Positions 26,024-35,759 are shown, counted from the first letter of the stretch. The stretch: 64,000 bases of DNA from Epsilonproteobacteria bacterium (ex Lamellibrachia satsuma) (GCA_003934925.1 JQIX01000048.1:1-64000), one strand, 5' to 3'. The notes: generated by a model from the letters alone, not told the origin. Numbers and translations are program-made.

Positions 26024-26586
26024 TGACCTTTGTCCTTTATTATTTCTTTGACCGAATGTTGAATTTTTTTGTCAACATAGCGCAGATCTTTTGCTGTCCT
26101 GATATCGGTCGAACTTACTGCAATATCAAGCGTCAATATCTTCCACTTCCTGAGAAAATCGAGATTCAGAGGGTGTTTGTCTCTGGTAATGACAACCCAT
26201 ATGATATGGGAATTAAGCCATTCGAAGTTATGCCATTTTGTCAGTGTTGACAAGTTGTCAGAACCGATAATGAGATATTTGACATCATAAACTATATTGA
26301 AATGTTTTATACTTTCTGAGGTAGTCGTACTTTTCCCCTGTTTAATCTCATAGTCCTCTACGATCACATCAGGAATGTCATCAAAAAGCATATGGCACCA
26401 CTCTAAACGATCTTCGGCGCTTGCCAGTGAAGATGTTTTAAAAGGGTTCAGGTAAGCCGGAACAACGAGCAGTTTATCAATATCCAAACTTTGCATCGCA
26501 AGTTCCACGATACGTTGATGTCCGATGTGCGGAGGATCGAAACTTCCTCCGAATATCGCTACGACCTGCTTGCCCTGTTTAACCAA
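26020..26586 (-). CDS. nadD: Nicotinate-nucleotide adenylyltransferase
   Basis: Adenylylates nicotinate mononucleotide in NAD synthesis. The nucleotidyltransferase signature FGGSFDPPHIGH is at residues ~14-25, with the C-terminal SSTDIR motif near 160. 188 aa. No ATG is available; the best start is TTG at 26586 with GAGG about ten bases upstream. Divergent from gap across a short shared promoter region. Confidence 0.93.
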   Translation of the reverse strand: MVKQGKQVVAIFGGSFDPPHIGHQRIVELAMQSLDIDKLLVVPAYLNPFKTSSLASAEDRLEWCHMLFDDIPDVIVEDYEIKQGKSTTTSESIKHFNIVYDVKYLIIGSDNLSTLTKWHNFEWLNSHIIWVVITRDKHPLNLDFLRKWKILTLDIAVSSTDIRTAKDLRYVDKKIQHSVKEIIKDKGQ

Positions 26587-26599
26587 AAGATAACCTCAT

Positions 26600-26632
26600 T
26601 TAGTGTAAAATTATGCAATTTTAGCATAATAA
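26600..26632. promoter_or_regulatory. Divergent promoter region nadD / gap
   Basis: A compact A/T-rich segment with TAAAAT (26606-26611) and CATAAT (26625-26630) readable as -10 boxes for gap, and similar hexamers on the minus strand for nadD. TTATGC/GCATAA form an inverted repeat around the middle. The assignment of individual boxes is uncertain. Confidence 0.35.
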
Positions 26633-26683
26633 CCTGAGTTCGATGTGGTATCCTAGTCAGGTTAAAAAGTAGAAGGGTTGAGT

Positions 26684-27679
26684 ATGGCTGTAAAAGTAGC
26701 AATTAACGGGCTTGGAAGAATAGGAAGATGTGTCGCGCGTATTATTTCACAAAGAGATGATATTGAACTTGTTGCAGTGAATGCAAGCGGTACAGAGGAA
26801 ATGTTGGAATACAATGTAAAATATGACTCGGTACACGGTACACGTCAAGATGTGAAAGTAAGTGACGGCTATCTGGCCATTGGAAATGACAAAGCAAAGA
26901 TTCTTGCTGAGCGTGACCCTGCAAAGTTGAATTTTGCGGACTATGGTGCGGAGCTTGTTCTGGAATGTACAGGAGCTTTCTTGACACAGGAGAGCGTACA
27001 GCCCTATATTGAAAAGGGTATTAAAAAAGTGCTTTTCTCCGCTCCCGCGAAAGATGATACTCCTACGTTTGTGATCGGTGCAAATGAGGAAGAGTATGCC
27101 GGCCAGGCAATCGTGTCCAATGCAAGCTGTACTACCAACGGTCTGGCTCCTGTAGCAAAGGTCCTTGATGATGCGTTTGGTATAGAGAACGGCTTGATGA
27201 CCACGATACACAGCTATACTGCTTCTCAACCGATCTTGGATGGAAAACATAAAAAAGATCCCAGAAAAGGACGTTCCGGTGCAGTGAATCTTGTTCCTAC
27301 CACCACAGGTGCAGCCAAGGCCATTTCAAAAGTGCTGCCAAGTCTTGCAGGTAAACTCAATGGACAGGCGATCAGAGTGCCGACGCCTGATGTTTCCATG
27401 GTTGATCTAACTGTCACGCTAAGCAAAGAGGCAACACTGGATGAGGTCAAAGCTGCATTCAAAACAGCAAGTAAAGGTTCGCATAAAGGTATTTTAGGTG
27501 TAGATGAAGCGTATAGGGTTTCTCAGGATTTCGTTGGAGAAGAACGCAGTACAGTGGTAGCGCTTGATACCATACAGGTGATCGGCGGGAATATGGTAAA
27601 AGTACTTTCCTGGTATGACAATGAGTGGGGATATTCATGCCGCTTGGTCGATATGGCAGTTTTGGTGAGTAAAAAATAA
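26684..27679 (+). CDS. gap: Glyceraldehyde-3-phosphate dehydrogenase
   Basis: Interconverts glyceraldehyde 3-phosphate and 1,3-bisphosphoglycerate. NAD(P)-binding INGLGRIGR at the N-terminus and the catalytic Cys in SNASCTTNGLAP (residue ~150). 331 aa from the ATG at 26684; an in-frame TTG at 26678 overlaps the AGAAGGG ribosome site and is rejected. First of the operon gap-pgk-tpiA; in organisms like this it may run mainly in the gluconeogenic direction (inference). Confidence 0.97.
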   Translation: MAVKVAINGLGRIGRCVARIISQRDDIELVAVNASGTEEMLEYNVKYDSVHGTRQDVKVSDGYLAIGNDKAKILAERDPAKLNFADYGAELVLECTGAFLTQESVQPYIEKGIKKVLFSAPAKDDTPTFVIGANEEEYAGQAIVSNASCTTNGLAPVAKVLDDAFGIENGLMTTIHSYTASQPILDGKHKKDPRKGRSGAVNLVPTTTGAAKAISKVLPSLAGKLNGQAIRVPTPDVSMVDLTVTLSKEATLDEVKAAFKTASKGSHKGILGVDEAYRVSQDFVGEERSTVVALDTIQVIGGNMVKVLSWYDNEWGYSCRLVDMAVLVSKK

Positions 27680-27691
27680 GGGACTGGGAAG

Positions 27692-28885
27692 ATGAGAACA
27701 TTAAAAGATATTAATATAGACGGCAAAAGAGTATTCATAAGATGTGACTTCAACGTTCCAAAAGACGAGTTTGGCAATATTACGGATGACAGACGCATTC
27801 GTGCAGCCTTGCCTACGATCCGTTATTGTATCGACAGGGATTGCAAGATCATTCTTGCTTCTCATTATGAAAGGCCGGAGCCTGGAAAATATGAAGAAAA
27901 GTATTCTCTTAAAGCTGTAGCAAAAAGGCTTCATACTTTGTTAAAGATCAAAAATGAGCTTTATATGGCTGAAGATGTCGTAGGTCCTGATGCACAAGAA
28001 AAGGCAGCTAAAATGCAGGGTGGTGATATCCTTTTGCTTGAAAATCTTCGTTTTGAAGCGGGAGAGACAGACAATGATGAAGCCTTTGCAAAAAAATTAG
28101 CCGCTTTCGCCGATATATATGTCAATGATGCCTTTGGTGCCTGCCATAGAAAACACGCTTCTATTTATGCGATCGCACAGCAGTTCGATAAAGATCATAA
28201 AGCAGCTGGTTTTCTGATGAGCAAAGAGGTGAACTTCTTTGGAAAGGTACTTGAAGATCCCGTTAGGCCATTTATTGCTGTGGTAGGCGGGTCCAAAGTA
28301 TCCGGCAAACTTCAGGCATTGACAAATCTTCTCAACAAAGTTGACAAAGTTATTGTGGGGGGAGGTATGGCATTTACTTTTCTGAAAGCACAAGGATATG
28401 AGATCGGTAATTCATTGGTGGAAGATGATCTTATGGATGAAGCAAGAGATATCATGGAAAAAGCACATGATCTTGGAGTGAAATTTTATCTGCCCGTAGA
28501 TTTTGTAGTTGCACCTGAATTTTCTGAAAATACAGCAGTCAAATATATGCCGTCACAGGAGATACCTTTGAATTGGATGGGGCTTGATACCGGCCCTGCA
28601 AGTTCAAGGCTTTTCCGTGAAGTACTGAATGATGCACAGACGATCATCTGGAACGGGCCTATGGGAGTTTATGAAATGGATAAATTCTCCAAAGGAAGCA
28701 TTATGATGTCACATCACATAGCAGAAACACATGCAACAACGATCGTAGGCGGCGGGGATACGGCTGATGTAGCTGCAAGAGCGGGAGATGTGGATGAGAT
28801 GACCTTTGTAAGTACAGGTGGGGGTGCCAGTTTAAAATTGATCGAAGGGGTTAAGCTCCCTGGTCTTGAAGCACTCGAAAATTAA
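27692..28885 (+). CDS. pgk: Phosphoglycerate kinase
   Basis: Transfers phosphate between 1,3-bisphosphoglycerate and ADP. Signature [13 protein letters not shown] near residues 13-25, and the C-terminal nucleotide-binding [13 protein letters not shown]. At 397 aa it has usual length. Twelve bases after gap with a GGGA site. Its last codons and stop run into an attaaaa heptamer array (28880-28898). Confidence 0.97.
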   Translation: MRTLKDINIDGKRVFIRCDFNVPKDEFGNITDDRRIRAALPTIRYCIDRDCKIILASHYERPEPGKYEEKYSLKAVAKRLHTLLKIKNELYMAEDVVGPDAQEKAAKMQGGDILLLENLRFEAGETDNDEAFAKKLAAFADIYVNDAFGACHRKHASIYAIAQQFDKDHKAAGFLMSKEVNFFGKVLEDPVRPFIAVVGGSKVSGKLQALTNLLNKVDKVIVGGGMAFTFLKAQGYEIGNSLVEDDLMDEARDIMEKAHDLGVKFYLPVDFVVAPEFSENTAVKYMPSQEIPLNWMGLDTGPASSRLFREVLNDAQTIIWNGPMGVYEMDKFSKGSIMMSHHIAETHATTIVGGGDTADVAARAGDVDEMTFVSTGGGASLKLIEGVKLPGLEALEN

Positions 28886-28898
28886 AAATTAAAAATGA
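28880..28898. repeat. Heptamer tandem array D (attaaaa units) at the pgk stop
   Basis: About two and a half A/T-rich 7-bp units, with the pgk stop codon TAA (28883-28885) inside the first. Short, so weaker than the other arrays. Confidence 0.55.
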
Positions 28899-28943
28899 AG
28901 GTATGCAGTATGGGATAATGCTGCTTTTTGATAAGGAATAAAA

Positions 28944-29633
28944 ATGATCTTTGCAGCTAATTTCAAAACTAACCATACACGAGCAACAACCAAGGCTTAT
29001 ATAGAAGCTTTAAATGAGAAATTGTTTACAAAAAGAGTCCAGGACAGTGTCTATATTTTTCCTCCTTCAACAGCATTGGACCATTATAAAGGTAATTTCA
29101 CTCTAGGTGTACAAAATGCCTATATGACACGCAATGGGGCATATACAGGTGAGATAGGTTTGGAACAGCTCGAGGAATTTTCTATAAAAACCATTCTTGT
29201 CGGGCATAGTGAGAGAAGAGAAATACTGGGTGAGAAGCAAGAATTCATCACTGAGAAATTCTCGTATTTCAAAGAGCATGGGTTTGAGATCATTTACTGC
29301 ATCGGTGAACCTTTAGAAATAAGAGAACAGGGTGATGAAGCGGTTATCGAGTATCTTCTTGCACAATTTGAAGGGATAGATACTTCCTATGAAAAGCTGA
29401 TCGTTGCGTATGAACCGATCTGGGCAATAGGAACAGGACGTTCTGCAACTACAGAAGAGATAGAAAATACGCATGCAGCATTGAAAAAAACTATACAAAA
29501 GCCTCTTCTTTACGGAGGAAGTGTAAAGCCGGAAAATATTAAAGAGATCACAAATATCCGTGGTGTAGATGGTGTTTTGGTAGGAAGTGCTTCTTTGGAT
29601 GTGGAGAGTTTTTCAAAAATGGTATTGATATAA
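28944..29633 (+). CDS. tpiA: Triosephosphate isomerase
   Basis: Interconverts dihydroxyacetone phosphate and glyceraldehyde 3-phosphate. Catalytic His in VGHSERRE (~residue 90) and catalytic Glu in VAYEPIWAIGTG (~155); phosphate-loop YGGSVKPENI near the C-terminus. 229 aa, about 20 shorter than most TIMs, in keeping with the compact Campylobacterota form. Last gene of gap-pgk-tpiA, converging on nusA. Confidence 0.96.
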   Translation: MIFAANFKTNHTRATTKAYIEALNEKLFTKRVQDSVYIFPPSTALDHYKGNFTLGVQNAYMTRNGAYTGEIGLEQLEEFSIKTILVGHSERREILGEKQEFITEKFSYFKEHGFEIIYCIGEPLEIREQGDEAVIEYLLAQFEGIDTSYEKLIVAYEPIWAIGTGRSATTEEIENTHAALKKTIQKPLLYGGSVKPENIKEITNIRGVDGVLVGSASLDVESFSKMVLI

Positions 29634-29640
29634 TCTTGCA

Positions 29641-29667
29641 GGCCGGGGTGAGGACACCCAGACCTAC
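29641..29667 (-). repeat. GTAG-headed REP-like hairpin between tpiA and nusA
   Basis: On the minus strand it reads GTAGGTCTGGGTG-TCCT-CACCCCGGCC: a 10-bp stem with one mismatch and one G-T pair around a TCCT loop, preceded by GTA. It lies between convergent genes, where it may also act as a bidirectional terminator. Similar heads occur at 25161, 38369 and 38472. Confidence 0.55.
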
Positions 29668-29672
29668 GCAAC

Positions 29673-30836
29673 TTATTTAAACAGGTCTGCCAATGCAGTT
29701 GTGTCTTTGGTCTTCTCGGCTTCCCCGCTCTCTGCTGATTCAGGTTGCCTTTCAGTTACACCTTCGACTTCATTCAGTTCAATGGTATATCCTGTCAGCA
29801 TAGAGGCCAGGCGGATATTGATCCCGCTTTTCCCTATGGCTTTTGCTTTTTGGTCTCCGGTAATGTTGACGACCGCTTTTTTCTCATCGGCATCTACTTT
29901 TATACTCTGCGTAATGGCAGGGCTCAATGCTCGTGTAATGAAGATCTCCGGGATAGGAGAGTACTCGATACAGTCGATATTTTCTCCATTAAGCTCTTCA
30001 CTTACCGCATTGATACGCACACCTTTTACACCTACGGCCGCACCTATAGGGTCAACATTCATCTGCTCTGTTTTAAGGGCTATTTTAGCTCTTTCACCAG
30101 GGATCCTTGCTGCCCCTACGATTTCCACGACACCATCTTCAATTTCAGGTACTTCGTTGGCCATGAGGGCTTCAAGGAATTTAGGTGAAGTACGGGTCAA
30201 TTCGAGAAAAAGGCCGTATTGAGGGTCAACACTTACATATCTAAGCAAGGCTCTGATCGTATCACCGCGCTTGAATTTTTCTCCTTTGATACGATTCCGC
30301 TGTGTAAGGATCCCTTTAAGTTCCCCGATCTCAACATGGGTATTGTCTTCTGCATCCACACGGTTTACGGTACCTAACATAACAGTACCGACCTTTTCTT
30401 TGTATTTTTCAAAAAGGTCCTGTTCTATACGTCTTTGTACATGGTATTCAAGTTCTCTAAAGAGGTTGGCAGATGCTGTACGGCCATACTCTTCAAGAAT
30501 GAACTCTTCTTTAAGTTGGTCACCAAGTTCAATAGAATCATCAAATTCTTTTGCTTCTGAAAGAGAAATGAAACTGTCTGATACTACTTTTTCCTTATTT
30601 CCTTCTCTCCCTACCTCTGTAAAAAGTTGTTCATCATTGTCTGCTACAACAGTGATCACTTTAAAGATAGAGTAGGTTTTTGTATCCTTGTCAATGTTCA
30701 CTTCAAAGGTGCTTGTATAGCTTGTAAGTTTTTTTGCAGTGTTGATCAGGGCTTCTTTAAATGCTTCTATGGCATTCTCTTTTGAGATGTTCTTTTCATG
30801 TGCGATGGCTTCAATAATGTCCAGTATTTTTTCCAT
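29673..30836 (-). CDS. nusA: Transcription termination/antitermination factor NusA
   Basis: RNA-polymerase-binding factor for pausing, termination and antitermination. 387 aa: N-terminal polymerase-binding domain (1-~125), S1 domain (~135-205, beginning VGTMLGTVNRV), then two KH domains including PIGAAVGVKGVRINAVSEEL and KAIGKSGINIRLAS. No C-terminal acidic repeats, as expected outside gamma-proteobacteria. AAGGAAAATACC precedes the ATG. Transcribed toward tpiA, alone on its strand here. Confidence 0.96.
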   Translation of the reverse strand: MEKILDIIEAIAHEKNISKENAIEAFKEALINTAKKLTSYTSTFEVNIDKDTKTYSIFKVITVVADNDEQLFTEVGREGNKEKVVSDSFISLSEAKEFDDSIELGDQLKEEFILEEYGRTASANLFRELEYHVQRRIEQDLFEKYKEKVGTVMLGTVNRVDAEDNTHVEIGELKGILTQRNRIKGEKFKRGDTIRALLRYVSVDPQYGLFLELTRTSPKFLEALMANEVPEIEDGVVEIVGAARIPGERAKIALKTEQMNVDPIGAAVGVKGVRINAVSEELNGENIDCIEYSPIPEIFITRALSPAITQSIKVDADEKKAVVNITGDQKAKAIGKSGINIRLASMLTGYTIELNEVEGVTERQPESAESGEAEKTKDTTALADLFK

Positions 30837-30968
30837 TGGTATTTTCCTTATATATCAAAATTCAATATTACCGCTACAAGAGGTAACATAACAGTGTTAA
30901 GAACGTCTAAGAAGTGGTGTTTTTGAAGAAGAACATTATAGCTAATGGAACCTTTACTCAAAATAAAG

Positions 30969-30974
30969 TATAAT
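30969..30974 (+). promoter_or_regulatory. Likely -10 box for the HP0268-like gene
   Basis: TATAAT within AAAGTATAATTAAAG, 52 bases before the ATG at 31027 and downstream of the divergent nusA start. Same spacing and flanks as the tatA box at 23097. Confidence 0.5.
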
Positions 30975-31026
30975 TAAAGTTAATTACACAATGTATGGAT
31001 AATAACAGATTATAAAGGGAAAATAG

Positions 31027-31266
31027 ATGAAATTGAAACTTGCTAGAACAACACTTAAAGCAAAACCAAAAACGATTGAGTTGAAAAAATTAGAAGATGA
31101 GCTAGCGAACAGATCCATATTTTATTTTGATAAAGACAATTCACATAAAGAGCTTAAAGAATTGATCGAGTATTTTGAAGAAAAAGGTTATTCAGTCTAT
31201 ATGCGTGAAGTGAAATACGGACTTGATGAAAATGAATATATCTACGAAGTGCATATCATAGCGTAA
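31027..31266 (+). CDS. HP0268-like small protein
   Basis: 79 aa (MKLKLARTTLK at the start, FYFDKDNSHKELKELIEYFEEKGYSVYMREV in the middle, YEVHIIA at the end). The residue pattern and its place directly before miaB match Helicobacter HP0268, whose product I recall being studied as a small nicking nuclease; that activity is literature memory and cannot be read here. Predicted alternating alpha/beta fold. Strong ribosome site (AAAGGGAAA) and its own -10 box. Confidence 0.75.
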   Translation: MKLKLARTTLKAKPKTIELKKLEDELANRSIFYFDKDNSHKELKELIEYFEEKGYSVYMREVKYGLDENEYIYEVHIIA

Positions 31267-31288
31267 CACAAAGAGAACTATTTGAGTA

Positions 31289-31340
31289 TAAGAATTAAAA
31301 TTCAATATAACAAGACACTAAATGCCGAGTCATAAAAAAT
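31289..31340 (+). repeat. Dispersed leader repeat, copy 1 (5' end of miaB)
   Basis: About 50 bases (aagaattaaaattcaatata...cactaaatgccgagtcataaaa) nearly identical to 46820-46867. It spans the ATG of miaB and its first six codons. Confidence 0.75.
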
Positions 31341-32626
31341 TATTTATAGAGACACTTGGTTGTGCGATGAATGTTCGAGACAGTGAACATATGATCGCAG
31401 AACTGAACCGAAAAGAACCCTACGAACTTACTGAAGAACTCTCCGAGGCTGACCTTATCATTATCAATACCTGTTCAGTCAGGGAGAAACCTGTGGCTAA
31501 ACTTTTTTCAGAGATAGGTGTATTTAACAAGTATAAAAAAGAGGGTGCCAAGATAGGTGTTTGCGGATGTACTGCAAGCCATTTGGGAAAAGATATCATC
31601 AAAAGAGCGCCTTCTGTGGACTTTGTCCTGGGTGCAAGGAACGTATCCAAGATCATAGAGGTGGTAGATAAAAAGCATGCTGTTGAGGTAGATACGGATT
31701 TTGATGAAAGTACGTATGCTTTTGGCGAGTACAGAACAAATCCGTTTAAAGCCATGGTGAATATCTCTATAGGATGCGATAAGTCCTGTACCTTCTGCAT
31801 CGTCCCTGCAACACGCGGTGATGAGGTCTCCATCCCAAGTGACCTGCTTGTGCAGGAGATCACCAAAGCGGTGAAAAACGGTGCCAAAGAGGTGATGCTT
31901 TTAGGGCAGAATGTCAATAATTACGGAAGACGTTTCGGTTCTTCTGATGAAAAATGCGATTTTACGCAACTTTTACAAAAGATCTCCAAAATAGAAGGCT
32001 TGGAGCGCATACGCTTTACCTCTCCCCATCCTTTGCATATGGATGATGCTTTCATCCGGGAATTTGCATCCAATCCCAAAATATGCAAACAGATCCATGT
32101 TCCGCTTCAAAGCGGTTCTACTGCATTGCTTAAAGCCATGAAACGCGGATACACCAAAGAAAATTTCATAAACCGGTGTGAAAAGATAAGAACACTCTGC
32201 CCCGAAGCGACCATTTCTACGGATGTCATAGTAGGTTTCCCGGGAGAAAGTGATGCAGACTTTGAAGATACGATGGATGTACTGGAAAAGGTACGTTTCG
32301 AGCAAATGTTCTCATTCAAATACTCCCCGAGACCCTACACCGAGGCTGCCGAATTTGAAGAGCAGATAGACAGTACAGTAGCAGGAGAGCGACTTTCCAG
32401 ACTTCAGGCAAGGCATACAGAAATTTTGGATGAGATCATGGATGCCCAGTTGGGAAAAGTGCATCAAGTCTATTTTGATGAATTGAAATCCAACGGAAGA
32501 GTCTCCGGGCGTTCAAATGATGGAAAGCTTGTATTTGTCGAAGGAAGTGAAGAGCTTTTGGGAAAGATCCGGGATGTAAAGGTCACAAAAACCTCCAGGG
32601 GTGCGCTTGACGGAGAGTTGGTCTAG
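31322..32626 (+). CDS. miaB: tRNA-2-methylthio-N6-dimethylallyladenosine synthase
   Basis: Radical-SAM methylthiotransferase that converts i6A37 to ms2i6A37. Three N-terminal cluster cysteines ([23 protein letters not shown]), the radical-SAM motif CDKSCTFC near residue 153, and a C-terminal TRAM domain. 434 aa, normal. MiaA encoded at 17984 makes its substrate. Its leader and first codons (MPSHKK) belong to a dispersed repeat also found before the histidine kinase at 46854. Four bases separate it from the acyltransferase gene. Confidence 0.96.
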   Translation: MPSHKKLFIETLGCAMNVRDSEHMIAELNRKEPYELTEELSEADLIIINTCSVREKPVAKLFSEIGVFNKYKKEGAKIGVCGCTASHLGKDIIKRAPSVDFVLGARNVSKIIEVVDKKHAVEVDTDFDESTYAFGEYRTNPFKAMVNISIGCDKSCTFCIVPATRGDEVSIPSDLLVQEITKAVKNGAKEVMLLGQNVNNYGRRFGSSDEKCDFTQLLQKISKIEGLERIRFTSPHPLHMDDAFIREFASNPKICKQIHVPLQSGSTALLKAMKRGYTKENFINRCEKIRTLCPEATISTDVIVGFPGESDADFEDTMDVLEKVRFEQMFSFKYSPRPYTEAAEFEEQIDSTVAGERLSRLQARHTEILDEIMDAQLGKVHQVYFDELKSNGRVSGRSNDGKLVFVEGSEELLGKIRDVKVTKTSRGALDGELV

Positions 32627-32629
32627 GAA

Positions 32630-33259
32630 GTGAAAACTCTTAAGAAAGTTTCAAGGGAAATCGTAAAAATAGTTGTACCTTTTTTTGGTTATATCCTTAT
32701 GCGGTTACTGTGGCATACCTCCAGAAAGTCATTTCATTTCGAAAGTGAATTGACACAGGGACAATATGTATATGTATGTTGGCACGGAGAACTTTTTATG
32801 TCACCCCAGGCCTATAGGTATCTCCATAAAACACAGAGTGCTGCAGCTATGATCTCGCATCATTTTGATGGGGAGTTGATCGCCAGAGTATATGCTTTTT
32901 TAGGTATATCTTCTATGCGTGGTTCAGGAAGAAAAGGGGCTAAAGAGGTATTTTTTAAAGCATTTCGCGCTATAAAAGAGGGCAAAGAAATACTGCTCAC
33001 TCCGGATGGCCCCAGGGGACCAAGGCATTATATGCATGATGGTGCCGCTGCATTGGCACTTAAAAGTAAACTTCCTGTATGTATTATTAATTTTACATGT
33101 GATCACTATTGGCAATTGAACAGCTGGGATAGATTTGTGATCCCAAAGCCATTTTCCAACATAGAATTCCATATTAAACCTTTAAATCTGGAAGGAATGA
33201 CATTGGAAGATGCCAAAAAATACCTTTCTGCAAAAATGTTGGAAGATACGATTATTTAG
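32630..33259 (+). CDS. DUF374 lysophospholipid acyltransferase-like protein
   Basis: 209 aa. Acyltransferase-type motifs: VCWHGELFMSPQAY near residue 45 (His in place of the usual HxxxxD His), GSGRKGAKE near 100, and TPDGPRGPRHYMHDGAAALA near 125. These match the DUF374 family that follows miaB in Helicobacter (HP0270 position). Probably acts on a lipid at the inner membrane; substrate unknown. GTG start at 32630 with TAGGAAG just upstream, four bases after miaB. Confidence 0.78.
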   Translation: MKTLKKVSREIVKIVVPFFGYILMRLLWHTSRKSFHFESELTQGQYVYVCWHGELFMSPQAYRYLHKTQSAAAMISHHFDGELIARVYAFLGISSMRGSGRKGAKEVFFKAFRAIKEGKEILLTPDGPRGPRHYMHDGAAALALKSKLPVCIINFTCDHYWQLNSWDRFVIPKPFSNIEFHIKPLNLEGMTLEDAKKYLSAKMLEDTII

Positions 33260-33293
33260 TGAGGAATGAGGAGTGAGGAGTGAGGAGTTAGCA
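33259..33293. repeat. Heptamer tandem array E (unit gtgagga) supplying the xer start
   Basis: Five units: gtgagga, atgagga, gtgagga, gtgagga, gttagca. It begins on the last base of the acyltransferase stop codon and contains the GTG start (33273) of the Xer recombinase. Confidence 0.88.
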
Positions 33294-34115
33294 GAGTATA
33301 TTGAATCATTTCTTGAGTATCTTCTTGATGTACGCGGGTATTCTGAAACTACGGTTGAAACCTATGAGATCGCTTTGCAGCAAATGGTCGAGGTGAGCCA
33401 TTATTATGAAGAGGATGGTATAAGTGTTCTAGATATTACTCCTTTTCGTTTCAAAATAGCCAAAAATCATAAAAAGACCATTGTAAAAAAACTCTCCGCA
33501 GTACGTTCCTTTGCGAAATACCTGGAAGATCAGTGTCAAATGAATATCAGACTGATCGCAGATGAGTCCATAAAGGTACCTCAGAGCCTTCCTAAACCGA
33601 TAGAAGAGAAGTATATAGAGGAGGTATTGGATAAAGCAAACCTGGAAGAGAAACTGCTTATTTCCATGCTCTATGGCTTGGGGCTTCGTATCTCCGAATT
33701 GAGCGGCCTTAAACTTGAAGACATCAAAGAGGGATGGGTACAGATACATGGTAAGGGAAACAAGGTACGCGAACTGCCCCTTTTGGATGAACTGCAAAGG
33801 CTCATTACACTTTATGTAGCACAAAAAATACCTAAAAAGTTCCTTTTTGAAAAAGGGAACGCACCAATGAATACCGCGCAGTTGCGCTACAAACTTACAA
33901 AACTTTTTAAAGAAGCAGGGCTTAAAGTAACCCCCCACCAGCTGCGTCATTCTTTTGCAACACATTTGCTCAATAATGGCGCACGCATCGCAGATGTCAG
34001 TGAACTTTTGGGACATGCCACTATGGCAACGACACAGGTCTATACAAAACTGGGTTCTACCAAGAAAATGCAGGAGTACATGAAAGCGCACCCACTTGCA
34101 ATAAATAAAGTATGA
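33273..34115 (+). CDS. XerC/D-type tyrosine recombinase
   Basis: Site-specific recombinase, 280 aa; probably the chromosome-dimer resolvase or an integrase relative. N-terminal SAM-like core-binding domain (1-~100). Catalytic residues: Arg in [12 protein letters not shown] (~145), Lys in [12 protein letters not shown] (~170), HQLRH (~235), GHA and Tyr in TTQVYTKL (~265). Shorter than the ~360-aa XerH of Campylobacter/Helicobacter, closer to XerC/D size. The start is GTG inside a 7-bp repeat array, so residues 1-7 (MRSEELA) are repeat-coded. The last ~15 codons are repeated 1.7 kb downstream. Confidence 0.88.
   Translation: MRSEELAEYIESFLEYLLDVRGYSETTVETYEIALQQMVEVSHYYEEDGISVLDITPFRFKIAKNHKKTIVKKLSAVRSFAKYLEDQCQMNIRLIADESIKVPQSLPKPIEEKYIEEVLDKANLEEKLLISMLYGLGLRISELSGLKLEDIKEGWVQIHGKGNKVRELPLLDELQRLITLYVAQKIPKKFLFEKGNAPMNTAQLRYKLTKLFKEAGLKVTPHQLRHSFATHLLNNGARIADVSELLGHATMATTQVYTKLGSTKKMQEYMKAHPLAINKV
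34062..34093 (+). repeat. 32-bp direct repeat, copy 1 (end of xer)
   Basis: Thirty-two bases beginning aagaaaatgcaggagta and ending aaagcgcaccc, coding [11 protein letters not shown] of the recombinase. Matches 35760-35791 at 31 of 32 positions. Confidence 0.9.
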
Positions 34116-34178
34116 TAAAATATATGACGTTATCAATAAGTTCTTATCTGATAGGTCGATAAAAGAAAGGGATGAAAA

Positions 34179-35681
34179 ATGAAAAACAGTTATATGTTTC
34201 TATCATTGATGTGCATAAGTCTGGCAGGTGCAGAAGAAGCACCATTACTTGAGAACTACACAATGAATCACAAGATAAGTTATGAAAAAGTATCCATATC
34301 CGATAAAGAAGATATGGGTTTGGTTGGCCTGGGAGTACTTTTTGATTTTAATGAGTATTGGTATGGGGGTGTTGGTCTTTACGGAGCTGTCGATGGGAAA
34401 AGAGGAGGCTTTTTTACGATAGGAGCAGAAAGTGGCTTCCAATTTCCTATAGCAGAAAATTTTCAATTGAAGAGTGGGCTTTTCCTGGGTGCAGGCGGTG
34501 GAGGTTCTGCTCCCCAGGGAGGAGGATTGATGCTTCGTCCCTATATAGAAGGAGATTATTGCAGTAAAGATTTCGTTTTTGGTGTAGGAGTGGGTCATAT
34601 CAGTTTTCCCAATGGTGATATAGAAAGTACCCAACTTTATGTTTCTGTTGAAGTACCAACAAATGGAGATTATCTGCAAGGGCATTACTTTTCAAACAGT
34701 ATATTATCAGGATTGGGTAGTGATCTGCTTAGTACTAAAGAAGTGGAAGCTTCCTTTCTGGTGGAGCACTATCTTCCCTCTTCAGGCAGCCTGAATACAG
34801 ATGGAAATGCAAAAACAGAATCTTTTACTCTGGCAGGTGTTGAATTTGACAGCTTTAAAAATGAGCATATGTATACTTTTGTGCAAATGGCTGGTGCAGG
34901 TGGTGGTCAGGCTGATGGTTATATGGAAGTTTTAGGCGGTCTTGGATATCGCTATCAGCTAGGCACGCTACCTTTTTATTTCGATGTACAGGGTGCATTA
35001 GGTGCTTCAGGCGGTGGTAAAGTTGATACAGGTGGCGGGTTGGTCTATAAAGTGCAGGCAGGCTTGGATACAAAGTTGACTGATCATCTGACTCTTGGGA
35101 TCAAAGGAGGTATTATAGATGCTTTCAATGGTACATTTAAGGCTGCGGCTTATAGTGCAACCATAGGGTATGAGACTACAATTATGGATCATATGCCTAG
35201 CAATGGTAATGGGTATTCGGTCCAGCCGAATGCATGGACCTTCCGAATGATCCATAAATCGCATTTAGATAGCAATAATCTTTTTAAAGACGCAGAAAAA
35301 AACAGACAGATTGATCTATTGGGTTTTGCAATTGATCGTTATCTGGATGAGCACTATTATTTGACAGGACAGTCCTTCTGGGCTTACAATGGGGATGCCG
35401 GAGGATATGCAGAAGGAATTGTCGGGGTAGGCTATCATAGTGACCCATATGGTAAATTCTCTCTATATACTGAAGCACTCGGTGGTGTAGGCGGTGGCGG
35501 CGGTATCAATATAGGCGGTGGTTTTTTTGCTTCACTAGGCGGGGGTGTTATTTATAACCTTGACAGGAACTGGGAAGGACACTTGGGCGGTACATATGTA
35601 CGTAGCAAAAATGGTACATTCTCTACCTATGATATTGTTTTTGGTGTGGGCTATAAATTTTCACTTTTGGAAAAGAAATAA
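34179..35681 (+). CDS. Glycine-rich outer-membrane beta-barrel protein with three internal repeats
   Basis: 500 aa, family not recognised. Signal peptide at residues 1-18 (ends LAGAEE). Three related blocks of ~110-120 residues follow: one with GLFLGAGGGGSAPQGGGL, a second with GALGASGGGKVDTGGGLVY, a third with EALGGVGGGGGINIGGGFFASLGGG. Each has alternating hydrophobic/aromatic strands typical of beta-barrels and a closing segment such as FGVGYKFSL. Strong AAAGGG ribosome site. The gene stands between the intact xer and a duplicated xer 3' fragment, suggesting later arrival. Confidence 0.6.
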   Translation: MKNSYMFLSLMCISLAGAEEAPLLENYTMNHKISYEKVSISDKEDMGLVGLGVLFDFNEYWYGGVGLYGAVDGKRGGFFTIGAESGFQFPIAENFQLKSGLFLGAGGGGSAPQGGGLMLRPYIEGDYCSKDFVFGVGVGHISFPNGDIESTQLYVSVEVPTNGDYLQGHYFSNSILSGLGSDLLSTKEVEASFLVEHYLPSSGSLNTDGNAKTESFTLAGVEFDSFKNEHMYTFVQMAGAGGGQADGYMEVLGGLGYRYQLGTLPFYFDVQGALGASGGGKVDTGGGLVYKVQAGLDTKLTDHLTLGIKGGIIDAFNGTFKAAAYSATIGYETTIMDHMPSNGNGYSVQPNAWTFRMIHKSHLDSNNLFKDAEKNRQIDLLGFAIDRYLDEHYYLTGQSFWAYNGDAGGYAEGIVGVGYHSDPYGKFSLYTEALGGVGGGGGINIGGGFFASLGGGVIYNLDRNWEGHLGGTYVRSKNGTFSTYDIVFGVGYKFSLLEKK

Positions 35682-35759
35682 ATATGAGTTTCTATCTATT
35701 TGTTTTATGTCCATATTCTGATGAAAATCTTATTGTCTTATTTTGAGTGGGATCCTGGT

